A stretch of 64,000 bases of DNA from Typha latifolia (GCA_019914945.1 CM034103.1:186001-250000), one strand, 5' to 3'. Positions 39,577-52,589 are shown, numbered from the stretch's first letter. Program-made: numbers and translations. The notes: generated by a model not told the origin, from the letters alone.

Positions 39577-42500
39577 CTATGCAAGAGCTGAAGGGGGTAT
39601 GTGTATGTCGACTTCATCCAAGGTAGGACAATCATGGAGTGCCAAGCAGTGCTCGTTAGCTAAATGCAAGAGGCAAATGAAGAGCAGATGCGGGGAAATA
39701 TCTTTCGCTGAAGCTGCTGGGCAATTGTTTGGTAAGTAATGCATTACATGCGTAAGAGATACTGTTGCCTCCCTCCTTTCCTGGTAGAGAAGACAATATA
39801 GAGAACATCAGAAATCCATTATCAACAAGTCGTCAACATGAAGATTGTAATTAACATGTTGTAGAAGAAAAATTACCCCGTAGGTCTAATTTGATATGCA
39901 TCTGCTACTTATTTCTACAAGCATTTTGCAAATTTACAAGGCAAATGAAATTGGATTATTTTTTTTTCTTTTCATCTTAAAAGGTCGGTGGCTTAGATGG
40001 CTGACAGACTGGGTATTTAGCATTTTAAGTTCTCTAATCTCCAAATCTTGCTTTCAGCTTCACATGATGCTGATAGTATCACCAAATAATCTTTTAAGCA
40101 TGATGCTTAAGAGGGCTGCTGTATTTGTAGACATAACATGCAGTTATTCATTCTTGTCCCGTAGGAACAGGCCTTACATCTGACGTACTGTAACAGCACG
40201 AACTGAGTCCAAATAAAGCACAGAAGCCGTTAATTAATCAACATGTGTTCTTAGTATTATATATCTCAACAGCTGACTCCAAGGCAATGAGGAGGACTGT
40301 TAGGTAGTTTGACAAGCAGTGTTAAACTTGGCTCAAGAAGTCTATGAAAATGGATAGCAATAAAGTGTTACAAAATCATCCTTTCCTATTGTTCAGAAGC
40401 TTTACAGATCAAAAGATCAGTATGTTTGAGAGGTCATTGATGTTATACTTTTGATTGTAGTCGTCGAAATGAATTTTGAGCTTATTTGTTCTTTTAATGA
40501 ATCTTTTTTTGGTTGTAATGCAACACAAATTAAAATGTTCTCTTACTAACCATATTTACATGATAAGGTAGCAGGAAAGAAGTAACTTAAAATAGTTTTT
40601 TTTCCTGGATAAATAAGAGAAAGAAGCATAAAAGTTCATTTTCAATTATTTATAGAATGAACAGGACATGGCATATAGTGATATATGGAAATGTAGAACA
40701 CAATTTTTTCAATATAAAGATGGCAATAACAAATAATTCTCTCATTTGATAGTAACTGAAACTACAGGTTACTCACCACTTCAGAATTCTGAATAGATTC
40801 TTGTATGTGATTCCAGAGAGTATCTTTCAAAGCATGAACATCTACTTGCTTTGACACCTTGTCATACTGAATATCAATTTTGTTCACCTTTGTTTCAAGA
40901 GAAGAGAAAAAACAATCAGGTACATTTTAAAATTGGCAATATTTTGGTAATCAGAAAGAATGAAGCTGAGTTAATAGTAACTTTAAGTGTATGTTTATTA
41001 TTCAACTAAATAAAACAAAATGACAATGAGTTGGGTCAGGATAATTCAAGGCCTTTCTCATATAGTTTCAGGATAGGTTGTTTAACCAAAACTAATTTGT
41101 CTATTTGAAAAGGCTACAGATTCGAATTTAATGCTTATCTTTTGCAACCTTGAACAGTCCATGCGATAATTTAATAATTGATTCATAAAACAGCATAAAG
41201 AGTATCTAAAAACTATATAAATCAGAAATTAGGAGCCATCAGTTCTCAATCTTTTTTTCCATTTTTATAACCATATGTATATCACCAGAAAATAGCTGTA
41301 AGAAATGTGTTGCAGAAGATTACCTCCTGAGAACCTTAAAAAATTAGGTTATTGCATGTAAAATTGATAAAATAAAATAGTAATCATAATTGAAGACTTG
41401 AATGTTATCTGTTCAGACCTGGCGAGGCTTACGAAGAAGACTTCCTGGATCTTCTACATCACTAGAAATATTTGCATCATCAAGCTGATCATTGATCATA
41501 CTCTCATTATCCCATGATGACGACGGAAGAAAGTCAGTGTTGTCTTCTCTTGATTCATCTATAAAACAAAAGATGCAATATAAAATTTACTTCAGTAGAA
41601 ATTTAAGTGTCCAAGTGACAACTTAGCTATGGAGAATAAAGAAAGCAAGAAAAATCTAGAACATGAAGAACGCTAGAGAGAATGAATGGCCCTATATATC
41701 TTATATTAAGTAAAGAGCAAATAATGAGTATATTCCAATGGTAAAACAGATGATGGCACAAGAACAGACTACAATTTACCAGAGGATTTTGTTCCTTTCC
41801 GCCGAAGGCACTACAAAGAAGATAGATGGTCTGTTACAAATTAGTTAAAGTGAATGAACATCAAGAGTAAATCGTCCTGAGAAGTTTGTATTACCATAAC
41901 ATCAGGAAGAACAAACAATTTAACAAGGCTCTCAGGTCTATAGTGACAGTCTTCTGGAAGTGTGATATTGCAAGGCCCTCTATTTGCCGGCAATAATAAT
42001 GATTTTGGATTTTTGGGGGGTGCAAAAATATCGGGCATCTCATTGTCAAGTGATTTTGTGAAATCAATATCGGGAGCGCCCTTTCTACTCTTTGGCTTCT
42101 TAGCTGCTATTTCTGTTTCACCTGGTGATACCGGAGTTGGTTCTAAACCTACAAGTATGTTTTGCTCAAACATTACTGAGCAGTTTCAGTGAGAGCCAAA
42201 TAAAATTAAAAAAAAAAAAAGAGTTGAGTTTTCATATATGGAATTACCTTTGACCTTTCGATATTTCCAATGATCAGGACCTGCCCAAGCATTTGTTTTC
42301 GAAGAAAATCCCAAGCCTAAAGACAAGAAGTCTGCAATCTTTTCACTCTTCTCTTCTATACCAGGATCCTCAAACATGTAATCACCACTTGCCTGGACCA
42401 ATAGCAACTTGATATCAAAAAACAATTATTTGGTTCAAAGTCAAAAAGGAAAGATTGTGATTACACAGAGTCAGGTTTAGGTCCTTTGAAGTTCAAAACG

Positions 42501-45021
42501 TGGAGTCACACCAAAAAAGTTTTCATTTTCTTGGGATAAGAGATTATACTACCTTTTACTTATGATACAGAAACTATTTTAGTTCAGATTAACCCATAAA
42601 AGGGAACAAATTAAAAGCAAACGCGGTGCAAGAAATATCTGGATGACATGAAAATATTATTGAACTTTTGGCTACACAAAATATGCTGTATAAGAAGAAT
42701 GGATCATCCTTTGTACAGAATGTCTTCCGCTGGCAAGGGAAACTCTCATGATCTCAGATATGATGGGATGTGCTAAAGAAATATCAAAGACTAGCAGCCT
42801 AGCACCGATGATGCTAGATGTGTAAGCAAAATCAAACAGTATCCCAATTTCCATAAATTCAGTAAACAAAAACCAAATAATTTGATCAAAGAGAGCACCT
42901 TTCAATTATGTCTTATTGAAGAAATGTTACAGCCTATGACTTAATTGGTCAAGCCCACATACCTCTTGATAACTGGTAGGATATGGATCCATGACACTGG
43001 GCATGTCGTCAACTACACTCTCATGATCATCATTATCAAAATTACAAGGTCCACAATCAGGTAATGAATTGCCATCCAACCCTGTTTGGTTATCACCAAT
43101 CTCATTATCTTCAATCACTGGCATTTGCCCTGGAAAAGCTGCATCTGATGGCCTACGATTTTCTTCATCAAACTGATCCAGAATATCCTTTAGCGTAGGA
43201 GAGATATCACATATTACAGGCATGTGAATCATCATGCTCTCAATGTGTTCTGTAAGAAAAAAGTATATATATGAATTTACTTGAAGCAGGTAAGGACTCA
43301 TATTTAGGCACAAATGAGCATACATAGGAGGTGCATAAAGTGGATGTATGTAACAATTACCTTTGACAAATGAGAGGTCAATCAGATCAGATTTGTCAAG
43401 TTGTGCTTCAGTTAAGATGCTCTTATCTGGCGCTTCGAGTGAATCAAAAAGCACACGACAGCCACCATACACTCCGAGGTTATTCAACAGGAGACCTTTG
43501 GCTCCACCTTCATCAAACTGAGCAGAAGTCTGATGGTACAGAGGATCCACAGTGAATGCCACTAGAGTAAATGCGGTGAGATTGGTTAGACCTGGAATGA
43601 TTACTATTGTAATTGAAAATGAAACATGGAGTATGATATACCATCAAACTTTTTAACATTCAGAGCATCGAACGATGACTCCAGCGTTGATACAGGTGAC
43701 ATCTGCAGCTAGTTAAGCAGTATGAGCTATAGAGACAACACAAGGAATAAACAACCAATGCACATAATGTACATGCCTTCCTTTCTAGGTCCTTCTTGGA
43801 CAGGCCCTCTCCTTGTGCTGTGTCGACATGATTGCAGTCTTCCGAGGTTTCTGTGATATAAACCATATTATGAGGAAATTGAAGGAATACTGCGTTGCAA
43901 TATAAGACTTCAAAACTGCATTTCAATCCCGGGCTAAAAATGGTTCTTGTGCTTCTTTTTTCTACATTTTCTTGTTAGTATATGCAGACAGTGTGAAATG
44001 ACCCACAGAAAACCTCCAAGGAAATTCACATCAATAGATAATCGAATGAGGCGCCTACATGTTTACGAGCAATAAGGTTTCTTGGTATTTTTGGTCAATA
44101 CAATCAACATTTTGGGTAACACGTTAAGTAAAATAGAAAAAGTAATATGACTGTTTAGTTGATTTGGAGACCCAAATGAAACCCTAACCTTTCTCTTCTT
44201 CTCGCCCAGCCCGATTGATCCCACCAAGGACCTTGTACGCCTCAGAATGCACCGAATCAACTCTCATCGAATATATTTTCACCCCGGCCTCTAGAGTGCA
44301 GCTCGCCTGTTGGAAAAGCCCTCAACCCCAATCAGCAAAAGACATCAAGTTCTACAACTTAACAACTAGTACTACTACTACTACCAAGAAATCAGAAAGA
44401 CCCAACAAACAGATATGACCCGAATCAGCCAAAGAGACCGATTCCTAAAATCTAATAACTATTCCTGGGAAATCAGAATGGCCCGCCCCCGCCAACGAAA
44501 ATCGAGCAAAACTCAAGAAAGGAGCGACCTTTTGGAAATTGGTCTCGTCGTCGTCCTCGGGCCTGGCTCGGACGATTTCACTGAGGTGGTCTATGAGGCC
44601 CAGATCCCACGTGTTCTTCTGGTTTATCTTCTGTTCAAACCAAAGGCAAAAAATTGGAATTCCAAAACAAACAAAAACGCGAAAGAAATGGAAGGAAATC
44701 AAAGAACAGGAACGCGAGTCGAACGTTTTCGCTGGCGAGCTTGATGCAGTTGTGGAAGAGATCCATGATCTGGTCGTGGTGGAGCAGATCCGACGAGGGG
44801 GGAGGGTTTTCTTGGGCGGTAGCGACGGCGGCAGCAGAGGAGGGTTTCCGGCGAATGGAAGCAGCGCGGGCTGCTCGGGCTTGGGCCCGCTCCAGCTGGT
44901 CGTCGTTAGACCCCAGGGGAAAGGAAGTAGGAGACTGGAGGCGAGACGCCATCGGAGTTCGCGGCGGAAGAGGACGGGATGGCTTTGGCGGGGGAGTGAG
45001 GCAGTTTGCTACTTCTCCCAT
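39577..45021 (-). CDS. CAPH: Condensin complex subunit 2 (CAP-H, Barren-type kleisin)
   Basis: The kleisin subunit of condensin I, which links the SMC2/SMC4 heads and compacts mitotic chromosomes. Exons: 45021-44725, 44630-44529, 44306-44189, 43850-43777, 43702-43642, 43561 to about 43361, 43249-42963, 42392-42248, 42148-41895, 41810-41780, 41558-41419, 40887-40777, 39780-39577. They sum to 2025 bases, 674 residues, very close to known plant CAP-H. Motifs: LGSNDDQLERAQARAARAA, NCIKLASEN/KINQKNTW, TLEAGVKIYSMRVDSVH, DPLYHQTSAQFDEGGAKGL, AWAGPDHWKYRK, EMPDIFAPPKNPKSLLLP, KIDIQYDKVSKQVDVHALK and the C-terminal DISPHLLFICLLHLANEH. Intron 4 has a GC donor (AAG/GCATGT), and exon 1 ends at a poor-consensus donor (AAC/GTTCGA). 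A second in-frame Met lies 23 codons in (MASRLQSP), so the start could be there. The first exon is GC-rich. Confidence 0.94.
43703..43776 (-). other. GC-AG intron 4 of CAP-H
   Basis: The upstream exon ends DLERK with AAG, followed by GCATGT. The downstream exon begins after CTGCAG with ATGTCACC (MSPVSTLESSFDAL). GT dinucleotides slightly downstream would break the frame, so a GC donor is the best model. Confidence 0.65.
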
Positions 45022-46210
45022 GGCGGATACGAGATCGAGATCGAGAGAGATCGAGAGAGAGAGTGAATTTTTCCCGCCCTAGGATCCAATTTGAAAACAG
45101 ATAAACAGATTGGGTTGGGCCGTAATCGGATCCAAATACACTTCGGATCGAATCGATCCGATAAATAAAGCCAAGCCTGCCTGAGCCCATTTAGGCAATC
45201 CACTTTAAGCCTCCGAAATTATATTTAACAGAAGAAGTCCATCAAAGTAAAATATTTAAACGAACGTTACAATTTTAACAACAATTGACCCATAAATTCT
45301 AACAGTTTTAAGTTTAAAGTATAAGTAATAGAAGATGTTGATTGAAGCCTCCTCCTATGTTTCACAAACCAAAGAAATTAAAAAACCTCCTACGTAACGT
45401 TGGATATGATATGACCATATGAATTGAATGGGCTATCTTAATCGATCTCATCTATAAAAAAAAAAAAGATGCCAAAGATGATGTTGAGACATAGATTGCC
45501 TACAAAGAAAAAGAAGAAAAAAAAAAGGAGGAAGAACATTGAAGACTCTTCTGCAGATGAGGTTGTATAAATAAGTAAGTTAATGGACAACAAATATATA
45601 TCAAGAAATATCTCCATAAGTTATCTGAACAGCAGCAGAAAATATCTGTGTCAAAGTGAAATCTACGCTAAGGAGAAATGGTTTAAAAAATAAAAGATGA
45701 GATGCATGGAGTAGGTAGGGCCCAGATTCCACTAAGCCAAGTTGGAGCAAAGGAGATACATGAGACAAGGAGTAGAGTTGAGAACAGGGGATTATTCTTG
45801 GATGATATGAGATCATGAAAAGAATAGATGGAAAGAAAAGGAGAAAGGAGATCAAGCAAAGATCCTTTAAGCTAGTTCTCTGTTCTTGAACCCCCTACAA
45901 GTAATCCCTTGGCTGTAAATTGTTCCAAAAAGTTGAGAGAATATACGAACTTCTTTTCTTTTTTTTTCTTTATCAATATAGGTCTACACATCAAATAGTA
46001 TCCCCAAAAATGATGATTTTATTCACCTAATCTTATAAATAAGGTTTGAAACTCACTTATTTGAATATATTGTTTGGTGATGAGAACTACATTGATCAAA
46101 AACTCTTCGACCGATCTTTTTATCGTCCAATACTACCATGCAGTTCTTAATATATATATATAAGCTATGAGGGTTCTTAATTAATGCCACTGCACTGGTG
46201 AGCTCCCCTA
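45022..46210. other. Divergent intergenic region, CAP-H and DUF4408 gene
   Basis: A 1.2 kb spacer with both promoters. Directly upstream of CAP-H is a GATCGAGA/GAGA-rich stretch (about 45030-45063). Nothing else is recognised. Confidence 0.6.
46150..46163 (+). promoter_or_regulatory. Putative TATA box of the DUF4408/DUF761 gene
   Basis: TATATATATATAA lies about 50-60 bases upstream of the start at 46211, which would give a leader of only 20-30 bases. It may also be a plain (TA)n run. Confidence 0.4.
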
Positions 46211-46819
46211 ATGGTCATGGAGAAGTTCCCATCCTTATCTCAACTAGCTAAGATAGTGTTCTTCCTTCTCTTACTAGTTTTAATTCCCTTCATATCTACA
46301 TCTTTGAGGCCATCCTACCTCTACTTCCTCCTCAACATCCTCATCCTTGTAGTCGGCGTCGAGGCAGGCTTCCTCGGAGCCATGTCTGCCCCTCGCGACG
46401 AGAAGAAACCGACTGCCGTCGCCGCTAGTCCTGCAAACGTCGAAGATGGTTATCGCAACACGAGCTGCGGCAGTGCGATTGACGTAGATATCGTGCATGC
46501 AAGCAGTGCATCGTCAGCACTAGGAGTAAAGAAGAAGGCCGGGGAGAAGGCGAGGGTGGAAAGAATCAAGAAGTGCCCCTCGAGGCCAAGCCTTTTCTTC
46601 ATTAGCAGCTTGGAAGGAGAGGAGGGTGTTAAAGAAGAGGAGAAGGAAGAGAAAGAAGTGGAAGAGGAGGAGGAGGAGGAGAAGGAAGTGGGGGAGATGA
46701 GCAAGCAAGAACTGTATACAAAGGCTGAGATGTTCATTGGAAATTTCTACATGCAGCTCAAGATGCAGAGGAAGGAGTCATGGCAGAAGATTCATGGGTT
46801 GTATCAGAAGGCTTTCTAA
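46211..46819 (+). CDS. DUF4408/DUF761 (cotton-fibre-expressed-like) membrane protein
   Basis: An uncharacterised plant protein of 202 residues in a single exon. The N-terminus has two hydrophobic segments (near 11-30 and 34-55), matching the DUF4408 pattern of a short membrane-anchored start. The middle is low-complexity and ends in a long Glu/Lys-rich stretch (about 140-165). The C-terminus has the DUF761 signature: YTKAEMFIGNFYMQLKMQR followed by the SWQKIHGLYQKAF end. No enzyme motif is visible and the function is unknown. The first ATG at 46211 is used; MEKF two codons later is an alternative. AATAAA follows at about 46870. Confidence 0.85.
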   Translation: MVMEKFPSLSQLAKIVFFLLLLVLIPFISTSLRPSYLYFLLNILILVVGVEAGFLGAMSAPRDEKKPTAVAASPANVEDGYRNTSCGSAIDVDIVHASSASSALGVKKKAGEKARVERIKKCPSRPSLFFISSLEGEEGVKEEEKEEKEVEEEEEEEKEVGEMSKQELYTKAEMFIGNFYMQLKMQRKESWQKIHGLYQKAF

Positions 46820-47405
46820 TTCTAGGGTTCTTGCATTTGTGTCAGTACACTCTTACTGTCTGTGAGATATAATAAAGGCTAGCTGCATGATAACACTGAC
46901 AATTGATAACTCTTATTACTCTTTTCTTCTAATATTTGATCATATTAAGCAGCTCATATACAACAGGAGTAATAATAAAAGAGATGATCACAAACATGTA
47001 TCATTTCTCATAACATATTTCTTGCTTTATCTTCTGTTAAGAGTGACTCATATTCTAGTGGTGTAATTGCTTTGTTTCCATGCTAGTGGGTGCCAAACAA
47101 CTTAGCTGACTCACAAAGATCAAAAAGTGCACATGCATATGGTATTACAAAGCCCACACTTCTCCTGATAATAAGATAAAGCAACAATCTTCAGGTTTTC
47201 CTCAAATGATGTTTGATTATGCGTTCTTGTACATGCTCCTCTGCAATAAGTATATATAGAAAGGTATAGACTACATTTTTCTCGGAGTTTGCTTCTCAGG
47301 ATTACATTCATGCCAGAAATGTTGCTTCTATTGCATACTATATCAACTCCGACAATGTCAACCGCCCCATTGCAACATGAATATCTCAAGGAAGGCCATG
47401 TTTTT
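46820..47405. other. Convergent 3' spacer, DUF4408 gene and DUF212 gene
   Basis: About 0.6 kb of AT-rich 3' flanking sequence. No gene or repeat recognised. Confidence 0.6.
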
Positions 47406-50400
47406 TTATAAAGAATTTCGCACAAGGTAGGATACAACAGCACCAAGAACAGCACCAGCACAGACCTGCATGAGAAAATTATTAGTTTGGATCCCCCAGC
47501 TTTATTCATAGTAAGAAGAAACAAAATATCAATACCCAAAGATCCTGGAATGGTAGAGCAGTATAGATAAGAGGATGCATCATATATTAGGAAGATGTAC
47601 AAGATAGTTGCCTGATTTATTGTTCAAAGATAATCTCTGAAAGTATTTCTTATGCTTCAGCATATAAATCTAAAAATATGAGAAAGTTAGAGAGAAATTT
47701 AATTAATAAGTCTACATATTGAGCATATTTGCTTCTTCTCATGTAGAGGAAAAAGATAAAATATATCTGCCTTAGCTCACCAATGATAGCAAGACAGAGG
47801 ATAAGATTTCTTACTTTTTGTATGTCCAAAATGACATAAGCAGCCATAAAAGATGCACATACTTCACTTTCACTTTGTTTTTGTTGTGTAAGAAACTAAA
47901 AATCAGCCTTTAGCTTTATCTTGCATACCCAGAGTGAATCCTAGTTAGGGCTGCTCATCTGGCCCGTTATCGTGAAGCCCACACGAGGCTTCCCCAAAAT
48001 TTTCGAGCCATAACCCAACCTGAGCATGAATTGGGCCCAAGCAAAGGTCGACCGAAGGATAATTTGGCTTAGCCTCTCCCGGTCTGGCCCAACCCAAAAC
48101 CTGAAGCCCGAGGTCAGGTCCAGATCTCCAAAATAAGACCCAGCCCGAAGAGCTATCGAGTTTAGTGCAGGCATGACAGGCCAAGCCTGGCCCAAAGTCA
48201 ACTCGATATTTTTTGCCCCGAATCTGACTTGGCCCATGGCCACCCATAATCTTAGTGCAAGGGCTGATCACATGAAAATAGAAGTTTCTCCATGGGATGA
48301 CCAAAATGAATGGAGTAGTCAGGGACAGGAGGCTAACAACAAGCTTGGCAAAAGAGCAAGACTGGAAGACCATTATTAATGGTCAATTCCTTATTCAAAG
48401 TTTTGGCAACCTAGCACAGCTTCTTAGAAGATATTTCGATAGTTTGATTGAATTATAACTGTCTTAATACCAACGCACGCATCCAGACAGGTACACGCAC
48501 AAACATAAGTAGCATGTTATGTTTGCATGTATCTCTGTCAAACCACTCATATTTGCAAAGGAATCCCTTGTTGACAGTTCTTAATGCTTTGATGACTTCT
48601 TCATAAATCCTTACCAGCTGATTTATGATCTAACTACAGGCATTGGCAATAGATGGGTTGCATATACATGATCTATATTCTCTAGGGCTAAAAAAGGGAC
48701 TGTATCCAATCCTCTCTATCTGTATAATGCTGCACAAATCATATATGATAACTTTGGTCATGCAATGGCATGGAATCAAAGATCATAGAAACAGCATCTA
48801 ATCTAGAGGCACAACTTGCAAAGATGAAAACTAATATTTGTATCATACTCTAGAACTCATCACAACATTCCTGTACCATTCCTAGCACTCTCCCTATAAG
48901 AAACGGAGAGGTTTTATATCAAGCATGAAGCATACATGGAAAAGCGCATAAGATATGAAATTGCGATACAGCGGCATGTAAGATGCATCAGCAACCTACC
49001 TGAAGTGGAGTGTGTCCAAGAAGTTCGCGTAGAGGCCTAACAGTAGATAAAGGGTGCTCCGGTGGAAACTCGCATACTATTTGATTTAGTACCTGCAAGA
49101 AAAAAATAACAAAATATTTCAACAAAGTGATTAATAACTCAAATAATATATAGTCTCATAAAAAGTAGGGGATCCTAAACTAATAGAAGAAAATGTAATA
49201 GTAAAAAGTAAATATTTGAGATTGATAATACATAGCAGTAGGATCATCTAGGATGCAGTATACCAATTATTTGGTTGGTTATGTCCAGCTGGGCAAAATA
49301 GAAGTTGTTCAACGAACATGTTGCTAACAAAAATACAGAAGTCGGAAAACAAGATAAAACAGTTGGATATATTAAATGCAAAGTACATTCGTGTTAAAAC
49401 TTAAAAGTACAGAACATGTATATTAATTTCTAGAAAACTAGCTACAAATAGGTGTATCTCTGTGCAAACTAGAATAGCTTACCTCAGCTTGGCGGCCAGC
49501 ATGCAAACGAACACCAGAGGCATCATACATTACCTGCATGCATGGCAAGATGACTGAGCATGAAAATTCACCACATAAAACTCAAATAATGCATTTCCTA
49601 CTTTCTAGAACACTGCAATTGCAGAAACAGAAATTGCATAGGAAGGAACATCAGAAGTATCTAGGGATCATGAAGGAAAATAGAGCATTTCCATGAAAAT
49701 ATATTCAAATAACAGGAACATGTGAAGTCCGTGAAGAAGCTTTCACAATGGCACAAGATTGTAAAATGTCAGGCTATGTCAAAATGTATTTCTATTAACA
49801 TGTTATCTAATTTTCCTGGTAACCAAATCTACTAATTATAGTTTAGTTCCTCCCTCAACATAATTGTGTTCAGAGCTGAAATATGCCTCATGTAACCCTA
49901 AAACATCCTGGCTGCACTGTTTAGTGTCTTCTTATTGTTATCACATCATTAAAAGGTCCAGTTAAGAGCTTCCTTCCTACCTTTCCTCAGCAAGAAATCA
50001 GACTTTACAGCTTGATAAACAGACATAACTTAATAAATCATCCTATTATGACTTGTTATGAGCTTATCCCTTTATCCCATATGACATACTTTCAAGACAA
50101 CGATCTTAAACAGAAAAAAATGTACTAGTTTCCGTTCAATCAGTTCTATTTTACATCCATAATCATTTCTAAAGATGATCCATCAGATACCAAGATCTAT
50201 GGCAACAGCCAACTTGTTATAGAATCCAAATTACATCGAAAAATAATGGAAAAGGTACAAAGAATACGCATGCTTATACAAAGTTCATAGTAAAGGGAAA
50301 GCATCACTAAAAACAATTACAAAATATATCCATTCAGAAGGATAATGTCTTAATTAAAAGAAATGAATGGGCAAGGTTGATCAGTACATACAACTAGTGC

Positions 50401-51065
50401 TAAAATTACAGCAAGGGCAAATGAAGAACTGTCACTCCCTTCTTGTAGACCAATAGCCATTGCGAGAGCTGTGACCGTTGCAGAATGTGATGAGGGCATT
50501 CCACCTGATCCAAATAACCTCCTTGAATCCCATCTTTTCTCCTTAAACCTGCATGTCTAGGAAGTACATATTGATGCTTAATGCAAATAAATCATTGAGG
50601 CTATCTACTAAAAGGAACAGACAGAATATATAGAAGCATCAACAGAACCATATTACCATCTGCTCTTGAAACAAGTTATACAAGTACGAGGTAGCATTTT
50701 TCCCATAGGATTTTACAATAAACCAAGCCACGACTCAGAAAAATCAAAACTTTTTCCCCTATATACTAATCCATTGATGTTGGCAGTGCTAAAATCAAGA
50801 CTTTCGTAATCTCACAATTACAAAACGCAGTGATTAACTTTATAGACAATCAAACTACCCCCAAGTACCAAATCTAAGCAATCACAAGAGAGAAAGAGAG
50901 ATAGGGAAAGGGGAATGAGGGAACGCACCAGGTGGTGAAGAGCTTTAAGAACTGAGCGATGGAGAAGGCGAGGAAGGCGGAGACGAGTGGGAGATTTCTA
51001 CCGATGCTCGACGACGAAGACGGCGAATTCGGTAACATATCCTTCGCGGTCAACACCTCATCCAT
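47406..51065 (-). CDS. DUF212 protein (acid phosphatase/vanadium-dependent haloperoxidase-related)
   Basis: A small integral membrane protein of the DUF212 family, distantly related to PAP2-type phosphatases; its reaction in plants is not established. Five exons: 51065-50929, 50548-50392, 49533-49483, 49092-49000, 47465-47406. They sum to 498 bases, 165 residues, normal for the family. The N-terminus is short and serine-rich, followed by a hydrophobic segment ending AFSIAQFLKLFTTW. Then come KEKRWDSRRLFGSGGMPSSH (with the SSHSAT motif expected at the active site), a helix through ALAVILALV, DASGVRLHAGRQAE, FPPEHPLSTVRPLRELLGHT, and a last hydrophobic segment GAVLGAVVSYLVRNSL. Intron 4 (47466-48999) carries a hAT-like element. 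Confidence 0.93.
47946..48248. mobile_element. Non-autonomous hAT-like element (about 303 bp)
   Basis: The left end is TAGGGCTGCTCATCTGGCCC and the reverse complement of the right end is TATGGGTGGCCATGGGCC, the TAGGG(C/T)TG-type terminus of plant hAT elements. It is flanked by ATCCTAGT (47938-47945) and ATCTTAGT (48249-48256), an 8-base target duplication with one transition. The inside is rich in GGCCC/GCCCGA motifs and has no transposase. It lies inside intron 4 of the DUF212 gene. Confidence 0.75.
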
Positions 51066-52589
51066 CCCCCTCTCTCTCGCCCAAAAGAAAAAAGACCCTC
51101 TTTGCGTTCTTCAACAGATGCCTATGCGATCGGCAGCGTGCGATTCTGACGGCGTCGTCGTCTCTCTCTCTCTCTCTCTCCTTCGACGCCGCCGTGCTTC
51201 TCTCTTATTTGTTTATTGGAGGCTTTCTGTGAATCTTGTGCTTCCTCCACCGAAGCCCGAAGGGACCAAAGTCGCAAGCAAACTGGCAATCGACCCACGA
51301 TTTTATGCTATTTGCTGTTTCAACGGCAACAGCGCATCCGAGATGTGCTTGCTGGAAGCTGATACGTCCATTCACAATCCGCCACGTGCAAGAGCCGCTC
51401 ACAACAACTACGGAGGCATTTATGCGAATAAGATAAATTTGTCTAAGATAAATAAAGACTTTGGGTAATTTACAATTATAACCCATTGCCTTAAATATGT
51501 TTTTGGAGGGCCATTAGATTTTAGTAATAGTAAGCTTGGACTCTTTATACTGAATGCGTTCTTTCTTTTTGCATTATTTTTTTTATAACAAAATATCTAT
51601 AATTTATATAAAAAAATATGCACAAATTTTATTTTTATTATTTTAAATTTTATAGTACTTTTTTTTAATACAAATGCTCTGTTTTTGGACGACAACCATT
51701 TTCCATGTCGTCCAAAAACATAAATGCAATAGATTTTCCATGCAAATTATCCTAAAGATTTCGCAAAGGTGAGACGTTTGCACGTGTTTAAGAAAAGCAT
51801 CAATCTTTCCACTCATTTGAGAAGTTGTTTCAAAGAGAAAAGGAAAAGAAAGAAGAAGAAAAAAAGAATTGGAAAGACAAAGAAGTTGTTTCCAAATATA
51901 AATGATCTCCTAGTAGTGGTTCAACTATTCTTATCCACAAACAACGTCGTTCAACTATTCTTATCTACAACTCGATCGAGCAATTAATTCCAACATTTCG
52001 TAGTCTTCCCACCCAACTCTATTTATCACAGCAACTCTGTTAAATGGTCAGTAGTGCCAGATCTACAACCATTCCTATGCATACATCTGGGGAAAGTTGC
52101 TGCACTGCATGAATCACGGACCAGCCATAAAGCAAAGAAATGTCTGGGGGTTCCTTTAGCAGCAGCTAAAGGTCATTAAACAGCATGATATAGCAAGCAT
52201 AAAAAATACAAAGGATAATATATGTAATGCATTATAACTTGAATTTGTTTCTATCTAACCTTTAACAGATGTAGCTAATCTAGTCAGTTACAAATTCCCT
52301 CTTCTATATTTAGCATAACAAACATTCCGGCCAACTTTGATTGGTCAGTAAGTGATGTATATTAGTACTTTGATAACAGTATCCTGCACGATCCTGTCTG
52401 TAGATAGTTAGAGGACCATGGCTCCTGAACTTGTATCATGTAGGTCAAATACCGTCTCTTTCTTGCTAGCATCCAGTGCCTTTATAATCCTGGCACTGAT
52501 GCTGTGCGTCAAGATAACATTGTATACAGCATCAGCTTCGGGACATTCTTGAGGCGAGCAACTGATAGGCTATTGCAAGGCGAATAGCA
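51066..52589. other. Intergenic region, DUF212 5' side and GT14 3' side
   Basis: Near 51066-51250 is the GC-rich leader/promoter of the DUF212 gene, including a (CT)n run at about 51163-51182. An AT-rich part (51530-51670) is followed by a perfect hairpin (51680-51720) and a short duplicated stretch at 51916-51975 (TTCAACTATTCTTATC twice). No additional gene is recognised. Confidence 0.6.
51680..51720. repeat. Perfect 15-bp inverted repeat with an 11-base loop
   Basis: Left arm TGTTTTTGGACGACA, loop ACCATTTTCCA, right arm TGTCGTCCAAAAACA, with no mismatch. It lies in AT-rich intergenic DNA. It could be a remnant of a transposable-element end, a foldback, or a small-RNA hairpin; the sequence alone does not decide. 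Confidence 0.9.

Noticed and set aside
44539..45082. Plus-strand ORFs at the CAP-H start
   Set aside because: Antisense to CAP-H exon 1, which matches the conserved kleisin N-terminus; low-complexity Arg/Gly content is typical of a shadow.
46450..46737. Minus-strand Ser/Phe-rich ORF
   Set aside because: Complement of the Glu-rich segment of the DUF4408/DUF761 gene.
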